This document shows positions 28,045 to 35,819 of a stretch of DNA of 64,000 nt, piece by piece. The notes under the pieces are model-generated. The model searched no databases. It saw nothing but the letters and a program-made list of their open reading frames with translations, and was not told where the DNA came from. Source of the stretch: an uncultured Maricaulis sp. (GTDB lineage: Bacteria > Pseudomonadota > Alphaproteobacteria > Caulobacterales > Maricaulaceae). The stretch spans positions 35,591-99,590 of the forward strand of contig NZ_CAMYLS010000018.1 in assembly GCF_947259345.1 (NCBI RefSeq), written 5' to 3'. A program made the position numbers and the translations under genes. Positions within the stretch are counted from its first letter, which is position 1. Every line of letters starts with the position of its first letter.

Positions 28045-28149
28045 CCGCTCCACGAGCGGCCCCAAACTCCCGCGTGCAGCTTGCTGTTCCGGGAACGGCG
28101 GGGTGCAAGTCCTTGCCCATGCGAAGCCCCAACTTCGCCTTGCACCCCG
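28045..28149. repeat. Cluster of inverted repeats (possible structured RNA or REP-like element)
   Basis: CCGCTC-CAC-GAGCGG (28045-28059) is a six-bp hairpin. A perfect 11-bp outer stem follows, CGGGGTGCAAG (28099-28109) with CTTGCACCCCG (28139-28149). Inside it, stacked against the right arm, is GCGAAG-CCCCAA-CTTCGC (28121-28138). The 11 bases 28110-28120 would form a bulge. The chance of so long a nested perfect stem is low, so a transcribed structured RNA or a dispersed palindromic repeat is plausible. Confidence 0.5.
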
Positions 28150-28164
28150 TCGCGCTTGGCCCAC

Positions 28165-28189
28165 CCCGGCGCAATGAGGGCCGGGTTTT
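28165..28189 (+). terminator. Possible intrinsic terminator of the zwf-pgl-edd-DUF3108 transcript
   Basis: CCCGGC (28165-28170) pairs with GCCGGG (28180-28185) across a nine-base loop and is followed at once by TTTT. The stem is only six bp but entirely G-C. It would end the transcript, or any small RNA, that contains the preceding hairpin cluster. Confidence 0.45.
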
Positions 28190-28331
28190 GTGGTTGCCAG
28201 CGAAGCGCCTTGGCGCGGGCATGCCGGAAACGTGTTGAAAGCTGAGTTTGCCAGGCTGGCGGGTAACGGCTCCCGGTTGCACGACTGCTGCGAAACACCA
28301 ATGATGGTTGTCCGTGATTTGGGGACAGGCG

Positions 28332-30377
28332 ATGAGTGTGGGCACGCGCTACCGCGCATTTATCAGTTACAGCCATCGGGATCAGGATTTCGCGCGTGCC
28401 CTGCACCGTCAGCTTGAAACCTATCGTGTGCCCTCGCGGCTGGTTGGACGCGAGACACCGAAAGGGCCGGTGCCTCGAAGATTGGCCCCGATATTTCGAG
28501 ATCGGGAAGACTTGGCCGCGACCGGCAGCCTGACAGCGTCAGTCCGTGAAGCGCTGGCCAGTTCTGACACACTGATCGTCGTCTGTTCGCCGGATTCCGT
28601 GGTGTCACGCTGGGTCAATGAGGAGATCCGCGCCTATCGTCAGCTCAATCCCGACGGTGTTGTACTCGCCGCGGTTCTGGCGGGTGATCCTGACGCAGAC
28701 CCGGAGCTTGAGCCGGGACTCGCCTGCTTTCCGCCCGCCCTGCTGGAACCCGGCGCTGATGGCGTCGTCAACGAGCCGGTCGCCGCCGACATGCGGCGGC
28801 AGGCCGACGGGCGTCGCATGGCGCTGCTCAAACTCGTGGCAGGATTGATCGGGGTTAGCCTGGACCAGTTGATCCAGCGCGACCTCCAGCGTCGGCAACG
28901 CCGCGTGACCGTCATCACAGGCGTCTCTGTACTAATTTCCGTTACCATGGTGGCATTGACGCTGCTGGCCGTCTCGGCTCGCTCCGAGGCGGAACGGCGC
29001 AAGGCCGAGGCCGAGGACCTCATTGAGTTCATGTTGAATGATCTGCGAGACAATCTGGAACCGGTCGGGCGGCTCGATGCACTTGATGCCGTGGGCGCCA
29101 AGGTCATCGAGTATTACGACAACCAAGGTCCGGCGGCCATGACAACAGACGAGCTGGGCCGGCGGGCGCGCGCCTTCCATCTCCTGGGCGAAATCGACAG
29201 TGCGCAGGGTGATCTGGACAGTGCCTACCAGCATTTTCGTATCGCCTACGAGTCCACGAGCCGTATTCTCGCGGTCGATCCGACGATGCCCGAACGTATC
29301 TACGAGCACGCTCAAAGCAGTTATTGGGTCGGGTATTTCGCCTGGCGCCGGGGCGATCTGGAAATGGCGGAGCGTCGTTTCGTCGAGTACCGAGACCTCG
29401 CTTATCAGCTAATCGAAGCCGATCCGGAGAATGCCGAGTGGCAGGCTGAGGTCGGTCATGCCCACTCGAATATCGGGACCTTGTATGTGGGTCAGCGGCG
29501 GTGGGCGGATGCGCTTGTGGAGGCAAGAGCGTCCCTCGAACGATTCCGGGTCATCGCAGCGGGTCGGCCTGACGATGACCCGGCCTGGTCGAATGTCGCG
29601 AGGACCCTCGCCTGGGTCGCGTCTGTTTCGGAGATCACGGACGGCCGGGACGCGTCCATCGCAGTGCTTCGCGAGCAATTGGAGCTTTATGAGAGCGGGC
29701 GCATTGATGTGACGGAGGACTGGCGCGTCCGGCGCACCGTGATCGCTGCGGAATATGCCCTTGCGCGCTTGCTGGTCATGCCGAGCGAGACCACGACCGA
29801 TGCCGATATCGAATTGGCGCTGGCAATACTCGAATCCTCCGCATTGGAGGCCTCAGCCCTGATCGCGCACGAGCCGGACAATTTGCAATGGCGTCTGATT
29901 GCGGTCCGGCAGCGTCTTTGGCAGGCGCAGGCCGAGCTCTATAGCGGCGATCCGTCTGGCGCGCGGGACGCTTATGTGGCTGCCACGGGCTATATGGCCC
30001 ATCCTGCCTGGGGCGGTGCGGAAGGCGCCAGTTTTGCTGTCACGCGATTGCACGCGAGCCTGATCGAGGCGCGAATTTTCGCGGCGCGTGGTGATCACGA
30101 GGCCGCGCAAACATCGGTCGAGCATATGCTGGCGACTCTCGGGCAGGTGGATAACTGGTCGGATGCGCTGGAACGCGCGCCCTATTATTTCGCCGCAGGC
30201 GCCAACACGCTTGCCGATGCCCTGGCGGCGCAGGGCCAGACTGCCCAGGCGCGACGGATACGTTCCGATATTGTCCGCCGACTGGAGCCCATCCGGAATC
30301 GTCTCCGCGTCGATTCCATCGCCGAGCTCGCTTATGCCAATGAGCGACTCGATCTGCCGCTGATGAATGCGGAATAG
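28332..30377 (+). CDS. TIR-domain protein with transmembrane helix and TPR-like helical C-terminus
   Basis: A 681-residue protein. Residues 6 to about 130 form a TIR domain: YRAFISYSHRDQDFARALHRQL (strand A and first helix), IFRDREDLAATGSLTASVREAL, then DTLIVVCSPDSVVSRWVNEEI. Glu97 in the W-x-x-E motif sits where NAD-cleaving TIR domains carry the catalytic glutamate. A single transmembrane helix follows at about 192-215. The remaining 465 residues are helical repeats of TPR type, for example GRRARAFHLLGEIDSAQGDLDSAYQHFRIAYE. The TIR end would be cytoplasmic and the repeats on the other side of the membrane, or the reverse. It heads a cassette with an unknown gene and a SLOG-cyclase. Start has GGGGACAGG upstream. 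Its biological role, defence or signalling, is unproven. Confidence 0.85.
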   Translation: MSVGTRYRAFISYSHRDQDFARALHRQLETYRVPSRLVGRETPKGPVPRRLAPIFRDREDLAATGSLTASVREALASSDTLIVVCSPDSVVSRWVNEEIRAYRQLNPDGVVLAAVLAGDPDADPELEPGLACFPPALLEPGADGVVNEPVAADMRRQADGRRMALLKLVAGLIGVSLDQLIQRDLQRRQRRVTVITGVSVLISVTMVALTLLAVSARSEAERRKAEAEDLIEFMLNDLRDNLEPVGRLDALDAVGAKVIEYYDNQGPAAMTTDELGRRARAFHLLGEIDSAQGDLDSAYQHFRIAYESTSRILAVDPTMPERIYEHAQSSYWVGYFAWRRGDLEMAERRFVEYRDLAYQLIEADPENAEWQAEVGHAHSNIGTLYVGQRRWADALVEARASLERFRVIAAGRPDDDPAWSNVARTLAWVASVSEITDGRDASIAVLREQLELYESGRIDVTEDWRVRRTVIAAEYALARLLVMPSETTTDADIELALAILESSALEASALIAHEPDNLQWRLIAVRQRLWQAQAELYSGDPSGARDAYVAATGYMAHPAWGGAEGASFAVTRLHASLIEARIFAARGDHEAAQTSVEHMLATLGQVDNWSDALERAPYYFAAGANTLADALAAQGQTAQARRIRSDIVRRLEPIRNRLRVDSIAELAYANERLDLPLMNAE

Positions 30378-30433
30378 GATTTGGCTGATTTGCCCGATCA
30401 GGCGACCCGCCAAATAACTGCAGGGGATTTTGA

Positions 30434-31042
30434 ATGGCTGTGATCGACAAGGACGCATTTGACGGGACCGTTACCCAGGAAGAATTACTGGGCGCTTGTG
30501 ATCTGGCCCCGATACAGACCCAGATCAGCCTGATCGCGCGCGCTTCCGATGGCTTTGTTGTCATGACGGGCAATGATGTCGGGCGGGAAGCCTTTGACGA
30601 GACCGAGATTTCTCAGATTTTCGTAATCTTTGCGGAAACCGTGAATGACTTCGCCAACGCAGACGCCTCGACCCTGCGGACCGCCGTTTCGGCGGCACTG
30701 GCGGGTATGTGGACGTCTTGCTCCAACGATGTGCCCTGCCCATTCGATCAGGCCGCCCATGGTCGAACACGCTTGATATTCCATATCCATGTGCCCGGTT
30801 GGGGATTTGAACCGGCTCGTATCAAGTTCAAAGGCAAGGATCCGTCACACGCCTTCTGCGGACTGGACTGGCTCATGCTGAATGGTGAAAACTGCAAGCC
30901 TTACAGCTTCCAACTTCAAACCAAGCCGGTCGAGGCGCCTGCGACATATGAATTCGCGCTCTTCATCAACGCGTCGCAGGATGCAGGCAATCAGTCCACG
31001 CGCATCATCATTGATCCATCCGTTGAGCTTAACCCGCCTTGA
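30434..31042 (+). CDS. Unknown 202-residue protein in the TIR/SLOG-cyclase cassette
   Basis: I do not recognise this protein. It is a 202-residue, probably soluble protein with no signal peptide or transmembrane helix. The first half is mixed helix and strand (SQIFVIFAETVNDFANADASTLRTAVSAAL). The second half is strand-rich, with RTRLIFHIHVPGWGFEP and a C-terminal YEFALFINASQDAGNQSTRIIIDPSVELN, which suggests a small beta-sandwich ending in an I-D-P-x-V motif. Several cysteines (CSNDVPC, FCGLDW, NCKP) are spread through it. AGGGGA precedes the ATG. Its stop overlaps a TTG that is a possible start of the next gene, so it is surely in the same operon as the TIR and SLOG-cyclase genes and may be a partner or substrate of them. 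Confidence 0.7.
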   Translation: MAVIDKDAFDGTVTQEELLGACDLAPIQTQISLIARASDGFVVMTGNDVGREAFDETEISQIFVIFAETVNDFANADASTLRTAVSAALAGMWTSCSNDVPCPFDQAAHGRTRLIFHIHVPGWGFEPARIKFKGKDPSHAFCGLDWLMLNGENCKPYSFQLQTKPVEAPATYEFALFINASQDAGNQSTRIIIDPSVELNPP

Positions 31043-31089
31043 TCGGAAAGATCGAAGCACGCACGGCGGCATGCGACCGGAGACCAGAT

Positions 31090-32925
31090 GTGCGTGAACA
31101 GATCATCAACCGATTCAATACCGGCGATCTCGCTCGCGCATATGATCTTTGCCAGGCAGGACTACAGGATCAGCCAAATGACGTCTGGCTGAAGCATAGG
31201 GCCGTCCTCTGCTTGATAAGGTCTGGCGCCCTGGAGCGCGCCTTTGCCGCGTATCGGGATCACCGTCTCGCTGATGTCCGTGATGACGAGGACTGCCTCG
31301 CGGTTGGTGCGCGGCTGCTCAAGGCGCTCGCGCTTGAAGCCCACGGTCAGGACTTTGCCCGTTTGGCGCTCGAAAGCGGCCGCAAGTATGCCGATGTCTA
31401 TTCTCGGACGGGCGGTCACTATCCGGCCGTTAACGCCGCCAGCATGTTCATGCTGGCGGGCGAGGCCGGTCAGGCGGAACGTTTCGCGCGGGAAGTCCTG
31501 TTCGGCAGTTTCGGACATGCCGCCACGACACCGGAAGCTGCCTATTATCGCTATGCATCCGAGGCGGAAGCCAATCTTTTGCTTGGGGATTTGTCGGCGG
31601 CCCGCTCCACACTGAGAGAGGCTTTTCGGCAGGATCCGCAAAATCACCTGGCCCATGCGACAACCTTGCGTCAGCTTCGCCTGCTCGTATCGGTTCTCGG
31701 CATGGACGCCGATTGGTTGCGGGCGCTTGAGCCGCCTCGCCCTGTCCATTTCGCCGGCCACATCTTCGGTCTGGGTGAAGGGGAGGGGCGCCTCGCCAAA
31801 GGGTCGGAGGCGCGGCTGAGGGATATCGTCGACATCACCCTCGCGCGCAACAATGTCGGCGCGGTCTACGGCGCCCTGGCAGCCGGGTCGGACATTATCA
31901 TCGCCGAGTCGGCCTTGGCCCGCGGCTGCGAGCTGAATCTGGTTTTGCCAGTCCCGGTGCCGGCGTTTGTCGACGCGTCCGTCCATCCCTTCGGCGACGC
32001 TTGGCGGGCCCGATTTGATGCCTGCCTGGAGAGGGCCGAGAAAGTTATAGAATTGACCAGCGACCGGCGCATCTTGTCACCGGAGACCATCAATTACGCG
32101 AGCATGGTGGCCATGGGTATGGCCCGTATGCGCGCGCAGGTCCTCGCCACACGGCCCTTGCAGGTGCTGATCGCCGAGGGCGGCGGGGAGCGCGGCCTTG
32201 ATGCTGAATTCGGGACCCGGCGCGATGGCGAGCTGTGGTTGGAGTGCGGGCTTGACCAGGTCCGCCTCGCCTATCCCGGTCCGCGCCAGACAGCGCCGCC
32301 AGCGCCCCGGAACTCTGCGCCGGAGCCCGGCTTCCGACCCGCAATGCGGGCAATGCTCTTTCTGGACATTGCCGGCTCATCCTCTGTGCCGGATGATCGC
32401 GTTCCGCATTTCGTCCAGTCGGTGCTCAAACCGCTGGCCGAATGTTGTGACGCGCTTGCCGACCTGCCCGTGCATGCCGACAGCTGGGGCGATGGTATGT
32501 TCCTGGCGTTCCGGACGGTCGAGCAGGCGGCGCGGGCAGCGGAAAGCCTGAGGCTGGCCTTTGCCGGAATCGACATGCGCGCCCAGGACTTGCCGACCTC
32601 TTTGGGATTGCGCATTGCCGGGCATTTTGGCCCGGTTCACGAAGGCAAGGACCCGCTGCAAAAGCGCCCCTCACTCTTTGGCGGTCAGGTGGCGGTCGCG
32701 GCGCGTATCGAGGCGGCGACAGTGCCCGGATCCATCTTTGTCAGCGAAGCCTTTGCGGCGGCGCTGGCGATGTCGTCCTCTGACTTTCGCAGTGAGTATG
32801 TCGGCCAGACCCGAATCGATTCCCATATGCCCGAGCAAAGGCTCTATGCCCTGCGCGCACTGCCGTTGCGGGCGGCGGCCCGGCTGAGACGTGCGCGATC
32901 AGCTGGAGCCGCGCAACCGGTCTAG
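31090..32925 (+). CDS. TPR-S (DUF4071-like) / SLOG / class III nucleotide cyclase fusion
   Basis: A 611-residue protein with three parts. Residues 1-215 are TPR-like, with RTGGHYPAVNAASMFMLAGE (107-126), the pattern seen in DUF4071 'TRAFs-binding' TPR-S domains of ASK-type kinases. Residues 218-325 look like a SLOG/DprA-type Rossmann domain: FAGHIFG, then AVYGALAAGSDIIIAESALARGCELNLVLP. Residues 418-585 are a class III cyclase domain: AMLFLDIAGSS (Asp426) and DSWGDGMFLAF (Asp468) supply both metal aspartates. The usual substrate lysine is Asp464, and the Asn of the V-N-x-A-A-R motif is Ala535, so the product may be unusual or activity reduced. GTG 31090 has CGGAGA upstream; TTG 31039 is an alternative. 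It overlaps the convergent crp-like gene by 27 bases. Confidence 0.8.
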   Translation: MREQIINRFNTGDLARAYDLCQAGLQDQPNDVWLKHRAVLCLIRSGALERAFAAYRDHRLADVRDDEDCLAVGARLLKALALEAHGQDFARLALESGRKYADVYSRTGGHYPAVNAASMFMLAGEAGQAERFAREVLFGSFGHAATTPEAAYYRYASEAEANLLLGDLSAARSTLREAFRQDPQNHLAHATTLRQLRLLVSVLGMDADWLRALEPPRPVHFAGHIFGLGEGEGRLAKGSEARLRDIVDITLARNNVGAVYGALAAGSDIIIAESALARGCELNLVLPVPVPAFVDASVHPFGDAWRARFDACLERAEKVIELTSDRRILSPETINYASMVAMGMARMRAQVLATRPLQVLIAEGGGERGLDAEFGTRRDGELWLECGLDQVRLAYPGPRQTAPPAPRNSAPEPGFRPAMRAMLFLDIAGSSSVPDDRVPHFVQSVLKPLAECCDALADLPVHADSWGDGMFLAFRTVEQAARAAESLRLAFAGIDMRAQDLPTSLGLRIAGHFGPVHEGKDPLQKRPSLFGGQVAVAARIEAATVPGSIFVSEAFAAALAMSSSDFRSEYVGQTRIDSHMPEQRLYALRALPLRAAARLRRARSAGAAQPV

Positions 32926-33585
32926 CTGTTCAGGATCAACCAGTTCGATCCGGTCTTTAAGCTTCTGGAGCAGCCCTTTTCTCTGCAGGTCATTGATCGT
33001 GCGCGAGGCGGTTTCCCGAGTGGAGTTCACGCGCGAAGCCAATTCCTTCATGGACGGGGCAGGTTTGATAACCCGCGCCGTTCCGTCCGAGCCGACCGGT
33101 TGGGACATGCGCAGCAATTCGGCGTAGATTCGCCCCGGTGCCGACAAGGCTGAAAGCTCGAACATGCGTTGCGTGGTGTGCTGAACACGTCGCGCCAGGA
33201 TGCGAGCGAGTGCCAAGCCTATTTCGCCATGCCGGTGCATCAGATCAAAGAATGTCCTGCCGTCATAGACGGCGAGGTCACAGTCGGATTCTGCGATAAT
33301 ACCGGAGATGCGCGGCGCTCCGGTCAGCGCGGCGAGCTCGCCGAAAACAGCACCGGCCTCGAAAGCGTCGAGCCAAATCTCCTGACCGTTCTCGGACAAA
33401 AGGACAACCCGAGCCCGTCCTCTGAGCAATAGGAAAACCCGATCATCGGCTTCGTCCTGGGCGATGATCGCTGTGCCAGCGGACACACGGGTTCGGTCCG
33501 CTCGGGCCACCATCTCCTGGCGAGGCGCTGCGCCCGCAACCCCCAGGTCATTGAGGGCCTCATTCCAAGACGTATCGAGCTTCAT
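32899..33585 (-). CDS. Crp/Fnr-family transcriptional regulator
   Basis: A 228-residue protein. An N-terminal cyclic-nucleotide-binding beta-roll (about 30-125) contains GAVFGELAALTGAPRISGII, which keeps the G-E-L and Arg of the phosphate-binding cassette. After the long dimer helix there is a C-terminal winged helix, PSMKELASRVNSTRETASRTINDLQRKGLL, with E-T-A-S-R as the DNA-reading helix. No FNR cysteine cluster is present, so a nucleotide ligand is more likely than iron-sulfur. ATG 33585 has GGGAA at suitable spacing; the frame opens further upstream without support. It is convergent with the SLOG-cyclase and overlaps its last 27 bases, and divergent from the sulfatase gene. A role as receptor of the cyclase product is inference. 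Confidence 0.88.
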   Translation of the reverse strand: MKLDTSWNEALNDLGVAGAAPRQEMVARADRTRVSAGTAIIAQDEADDRVFLLLRGRARVVLLSENGQEIWLDAFEAGAVFGELAALTGAPRISGIIAESDCDLAVYDGRTFFDLMHRHGEIGLALARILARRVQHTTQRMFELSALSAPGRIYAELLRMSQPVGSDGTARVIKPAPSMKELASRVNSTRETASRTINDLQRKGLLQKLKDRIELVDPEQLDRLRGSS

Positions 33586-33766
33586 GAGGTTTCCCGGCGG
33601 CCCAACTGCCACGTATGCGTGGCGAAACATGGCGACAAACCTAGTGGGCTTCATCAAAAAAACCAGCAAATTCTAGCGCTTGACCTGCGGAGGGCTCGGT
33701 TTTTCATCGCCATGCGGATGGAAGGCGGCTAGGTTCAAGTGAACAGTGTTTTCTCGGGAGACGGTC

Positions 33767-35746
33767 ATGCGGGTACCGATACTCATTCTGGCAGGCCTGT
33801 GTTGTCTGCTTGCGGGTTGCGGTGAGGGCGATCCGGTCACGGCGGCGACCAGCGGGCCCGATGGGCCGGACGCGGCCGGTTTTCTGCCGGCAGCACCGAG
33901 CGTCGCGCGCGACCATGCCGAAACCTCCGCCCGTCTGGCGGCCTACCCGTCGCAGGACGACCGCCTCGTTCTGCGCGGTTTTGTCGGGCGCGACGAGAAT
34001 CTTGAGATCCGTAATCCCGACGGCGCGGTGATCTGGCGTCCGGCGGACTATGCCTTCCTCGAGGCGGCGCCGACGGACAGCGTGCATCCGGGTCTGTGGC
34101 GCCAGGCTGCGCTGAACCAGGCGCATGGTCTGTTCGAGGTCGCGCCGGGTATCCACCAGGTGCGCGGCTATGATCTGGCGAACATGTCGATCATCGCCGG
34201 TGAGACCGGCTGGATCATCATAGACCCTCTGACCTCGGTCGAGACGGCGCAGGCCGCACTGGACCTGGTCAATCGCGAACTCGGCGAACGGCCCGTCAGC
34301 GCGGTCATCCTGACCCATTCCCATATCGATCATTTCGGCGGCGCCGGTGCGGTCGCCGGGCCGGATACGCCGGTGATTGCACCGGCCGGATTTCTCGAGG
34401 CCGCGGTCAGCGAGAATGTCATGGCCGGCATCGTGATGGGGCGGCGGGCCGGTTATATGTATGGGACCCGCTTGCCGCGGTCGGAACGCGGCCATGTCGG
34501 TTCGGGACTTGGCAAGCACCCGGCGCTCGGCACCCATACGATCGCAGCGCCAACGCATATTATTGATCACACAGGTCAGACGCTGGAGATCGATGGCGTG
34601 CGTATGGAATTCCAGTATGCGCCGGAGACCGAGGCACCGGCCGAGCTGACCGTCTATTTCCCGGACCTGGAGGCCTGGTGCGGGGCCGAACTGGTTTCGC
34701 GCACCCTGCACAATCTCTACACGCTGCGCGGCGCCCAGGTGCGCGATGCCCTGGCCTGGTCGGACGCGATTGACGAGGCATTGACGCGGTTCGGGTCGCG
34801 CACCGAGGTGATCTTCAACAGCCATCACTGGCCGGTCTGGGGCGCGTCCGAGAGCGCTGAATTCCTGACCGCCCAGCGCGATGTCTATAAATATATCCAC
34901 GACCAGACCCTGCGTCTCGCTGCGCAAGGCCTCCGCCCGGACGAGATTGCCGAAACCATCACCCTGCCGGACAGCCTGCAGCCGGTCTTCGCCGTCCAGG
35001 GCTATTACGGCACGCTCAAACATAATTCCCGGGCCGTCTATCAACGCTATTTCGGTTGGTATGACGGTGTCCCGGCTCATCTCGATCCCCTGCCGAGGGG
35101 CGAGGCCGCGCATCGCTATGTTGCGGCCATGGGCGGTCTGGATGCGGTACTGGCACTCGGCGATGAAGCCCTGGCGTCGGGTGAGTTTCGCTGGGCGGCG
35201 GAGTTGTCCCAGCATGCTGTCTTTGCAGAACCGGACTCGCCGTCGGCGCGCTCACTCCTGGCCCGGTCCTATGAACAATTGGGCTATCGCGCCGAAAGCG
35301 CCCCCTGGCGTGATGTCTACCTGACTGGCGCTTATGAGTTGCGCCATGGCGTCGAGGCGCTCGACGCAACGGCGGCCGGGACGGCTATCCTGCAGTCTAT
35401 CCCGCTCGACATGTTCTTTGCCGCCATGGCGACCCGGTTGGACGGTGAGGCGGCAGCGCGGCAGGACCGCATCTTCAATTTCGCCTTTACCGATGTTGAT
35501 GAGCATTACGTGATCCGTCTGTCCAACGGCGTGATGCACCATCAGGCTGGACCGCCGGTCGATGCGGCCGATGCCAGTGTCACCCTTACCCGGGCCTTCT
35601 GGCTGCGCTTGCTGCAGCAGGAGGCCGGGCTGATGGAGATGATCGGCTCGGACGAGTTCGCGGTCAGCGGCGACAGGCTCGCCCTGTTTGGCTTTTTTGC
35701 CATGCTGGAACAGCCTGATCCGGGATTTGCGATTGTCACGCCGTAG
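33767..35746 (+). CDS. Lipoprotein alkyl/aryl-sulfatase of the metallo-beta-lactamase fold (SdsA1-like)
   Basis: A 659-residue protein. The signal ends in the lipobox LLAGC with Cys18, so it is probably a lipoprotein. The zinc motif T-H-S-H-I-D-H gives His184, His186, Asp188 and His189; EVIFNSHHWPVWG supplies a later histidine. After the catalytic domain come an alkylsulfatase dimerisation region (about 380-500; YGTLKHNSRAVYQRYFGWYDG is diagnostic) and a C-terminal SCP2-like domain (DEHYVIRLSNGVMHHQ). Such enzymes hydrolyse alkyl sulfates such as SDS to alcohol and sulfate. The ATG has GGGAG upstream. It is first in a run of exported hydrolases and divergent from the Crp-like regulator, which might control it. 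Confidence 0.88.
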   Translation: MRVPILILAGLCCLLAGCGEGDPVTAATSGPDGPDAAGFLPAAPSVARDHAETSARLAAYPSQDDRLVLRGFVGRDENLEIRNPDGAVIWRPADYAFLEAAPTDSVHPGLWRQAALNQAHGLFEVAPGIHQVRGYDLANMSIIAGETGWIIIDPLTSVETAQAALDLVNRELGERPVSAVILTHSHIDHFGGAGAVAGPDTPVIAPAGFLEAAVSENVMAGIVMGRRAGYMYGTRLPRSERGHVGSGLGKHPALGTHTIAAPTHIIDHTGQTLEIDGVRMEFQYAPETEAPAELTVYFPDLEAWCGAELVSRTLHNLYTLRGAQVRDALAWSDAIDEALTRFGSRTEVIFNSHHWPVWGASESAEFLTAQRDVYKYIHDQTLRLAAQGLRPDEIAETITLPDSLQPVFAVQGYYGTLKHNSRAVYQRYFGWYDGVPAHLDPLPRGEAAHRYVAAMGGLDAVLALGDEALASGEFRWAAELSQHAVFAEPDSPSARSLLARSYEQLGYRAESAPWRDVYLTGAYELRHGVEALDATAAGTAILQSIPLDMFFAAMATRLDGEAAARQDRIFNFAFTDVDEHYVIRLSNGVMHHQAGPPVDAADASVTLTRAFWLRLLQQEAGLMEMIGSDEFAVSGDRLALFGFFAMLEQPDPGFAIVTP

Positions 35747-35819
35747 ATTGCTGGTTCAGGGCTTTTGCCAGCGCCTCAAAACCTGATTAACTGCGCCATC
35801 AATTTGCCCGGGGGGTTTC

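Larger units (their letters stand above)
27978..28331. other. Structured 354-base intergenic region upstream of the TIR cassette
   Basis: No credible gene was found here on either strand; antisense open frames of 117 and 175 codons look like chance frames in GC-rich DNA. The region holds an eight-base direct repeat CATGTTGC (28009-28016 and 28024-28031), a hairpin at 28045-28059, a compound hairpin at 28099-28149 and a terminator-like hairpin at 28165-28189. Promoter elements for the TIR gene should lie between 28190 and 28320 but no clear -35/-10 pair was seen. Confidence 0.5.

Noticed and set aside
27879..28406. Possible minus-strand gene in the gap before the TIR gene
   Set aside because: It runs through the hairpin cluster and into both flanking genes; composition is random and no ribosome site or domain is seen.
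33586..33766. CRP-type site (TGTGA-N6-TCACA) between the Crp-like gene and the sulfatase
   Set aside because: I looked on both strands and found no convincing match to the consensus.
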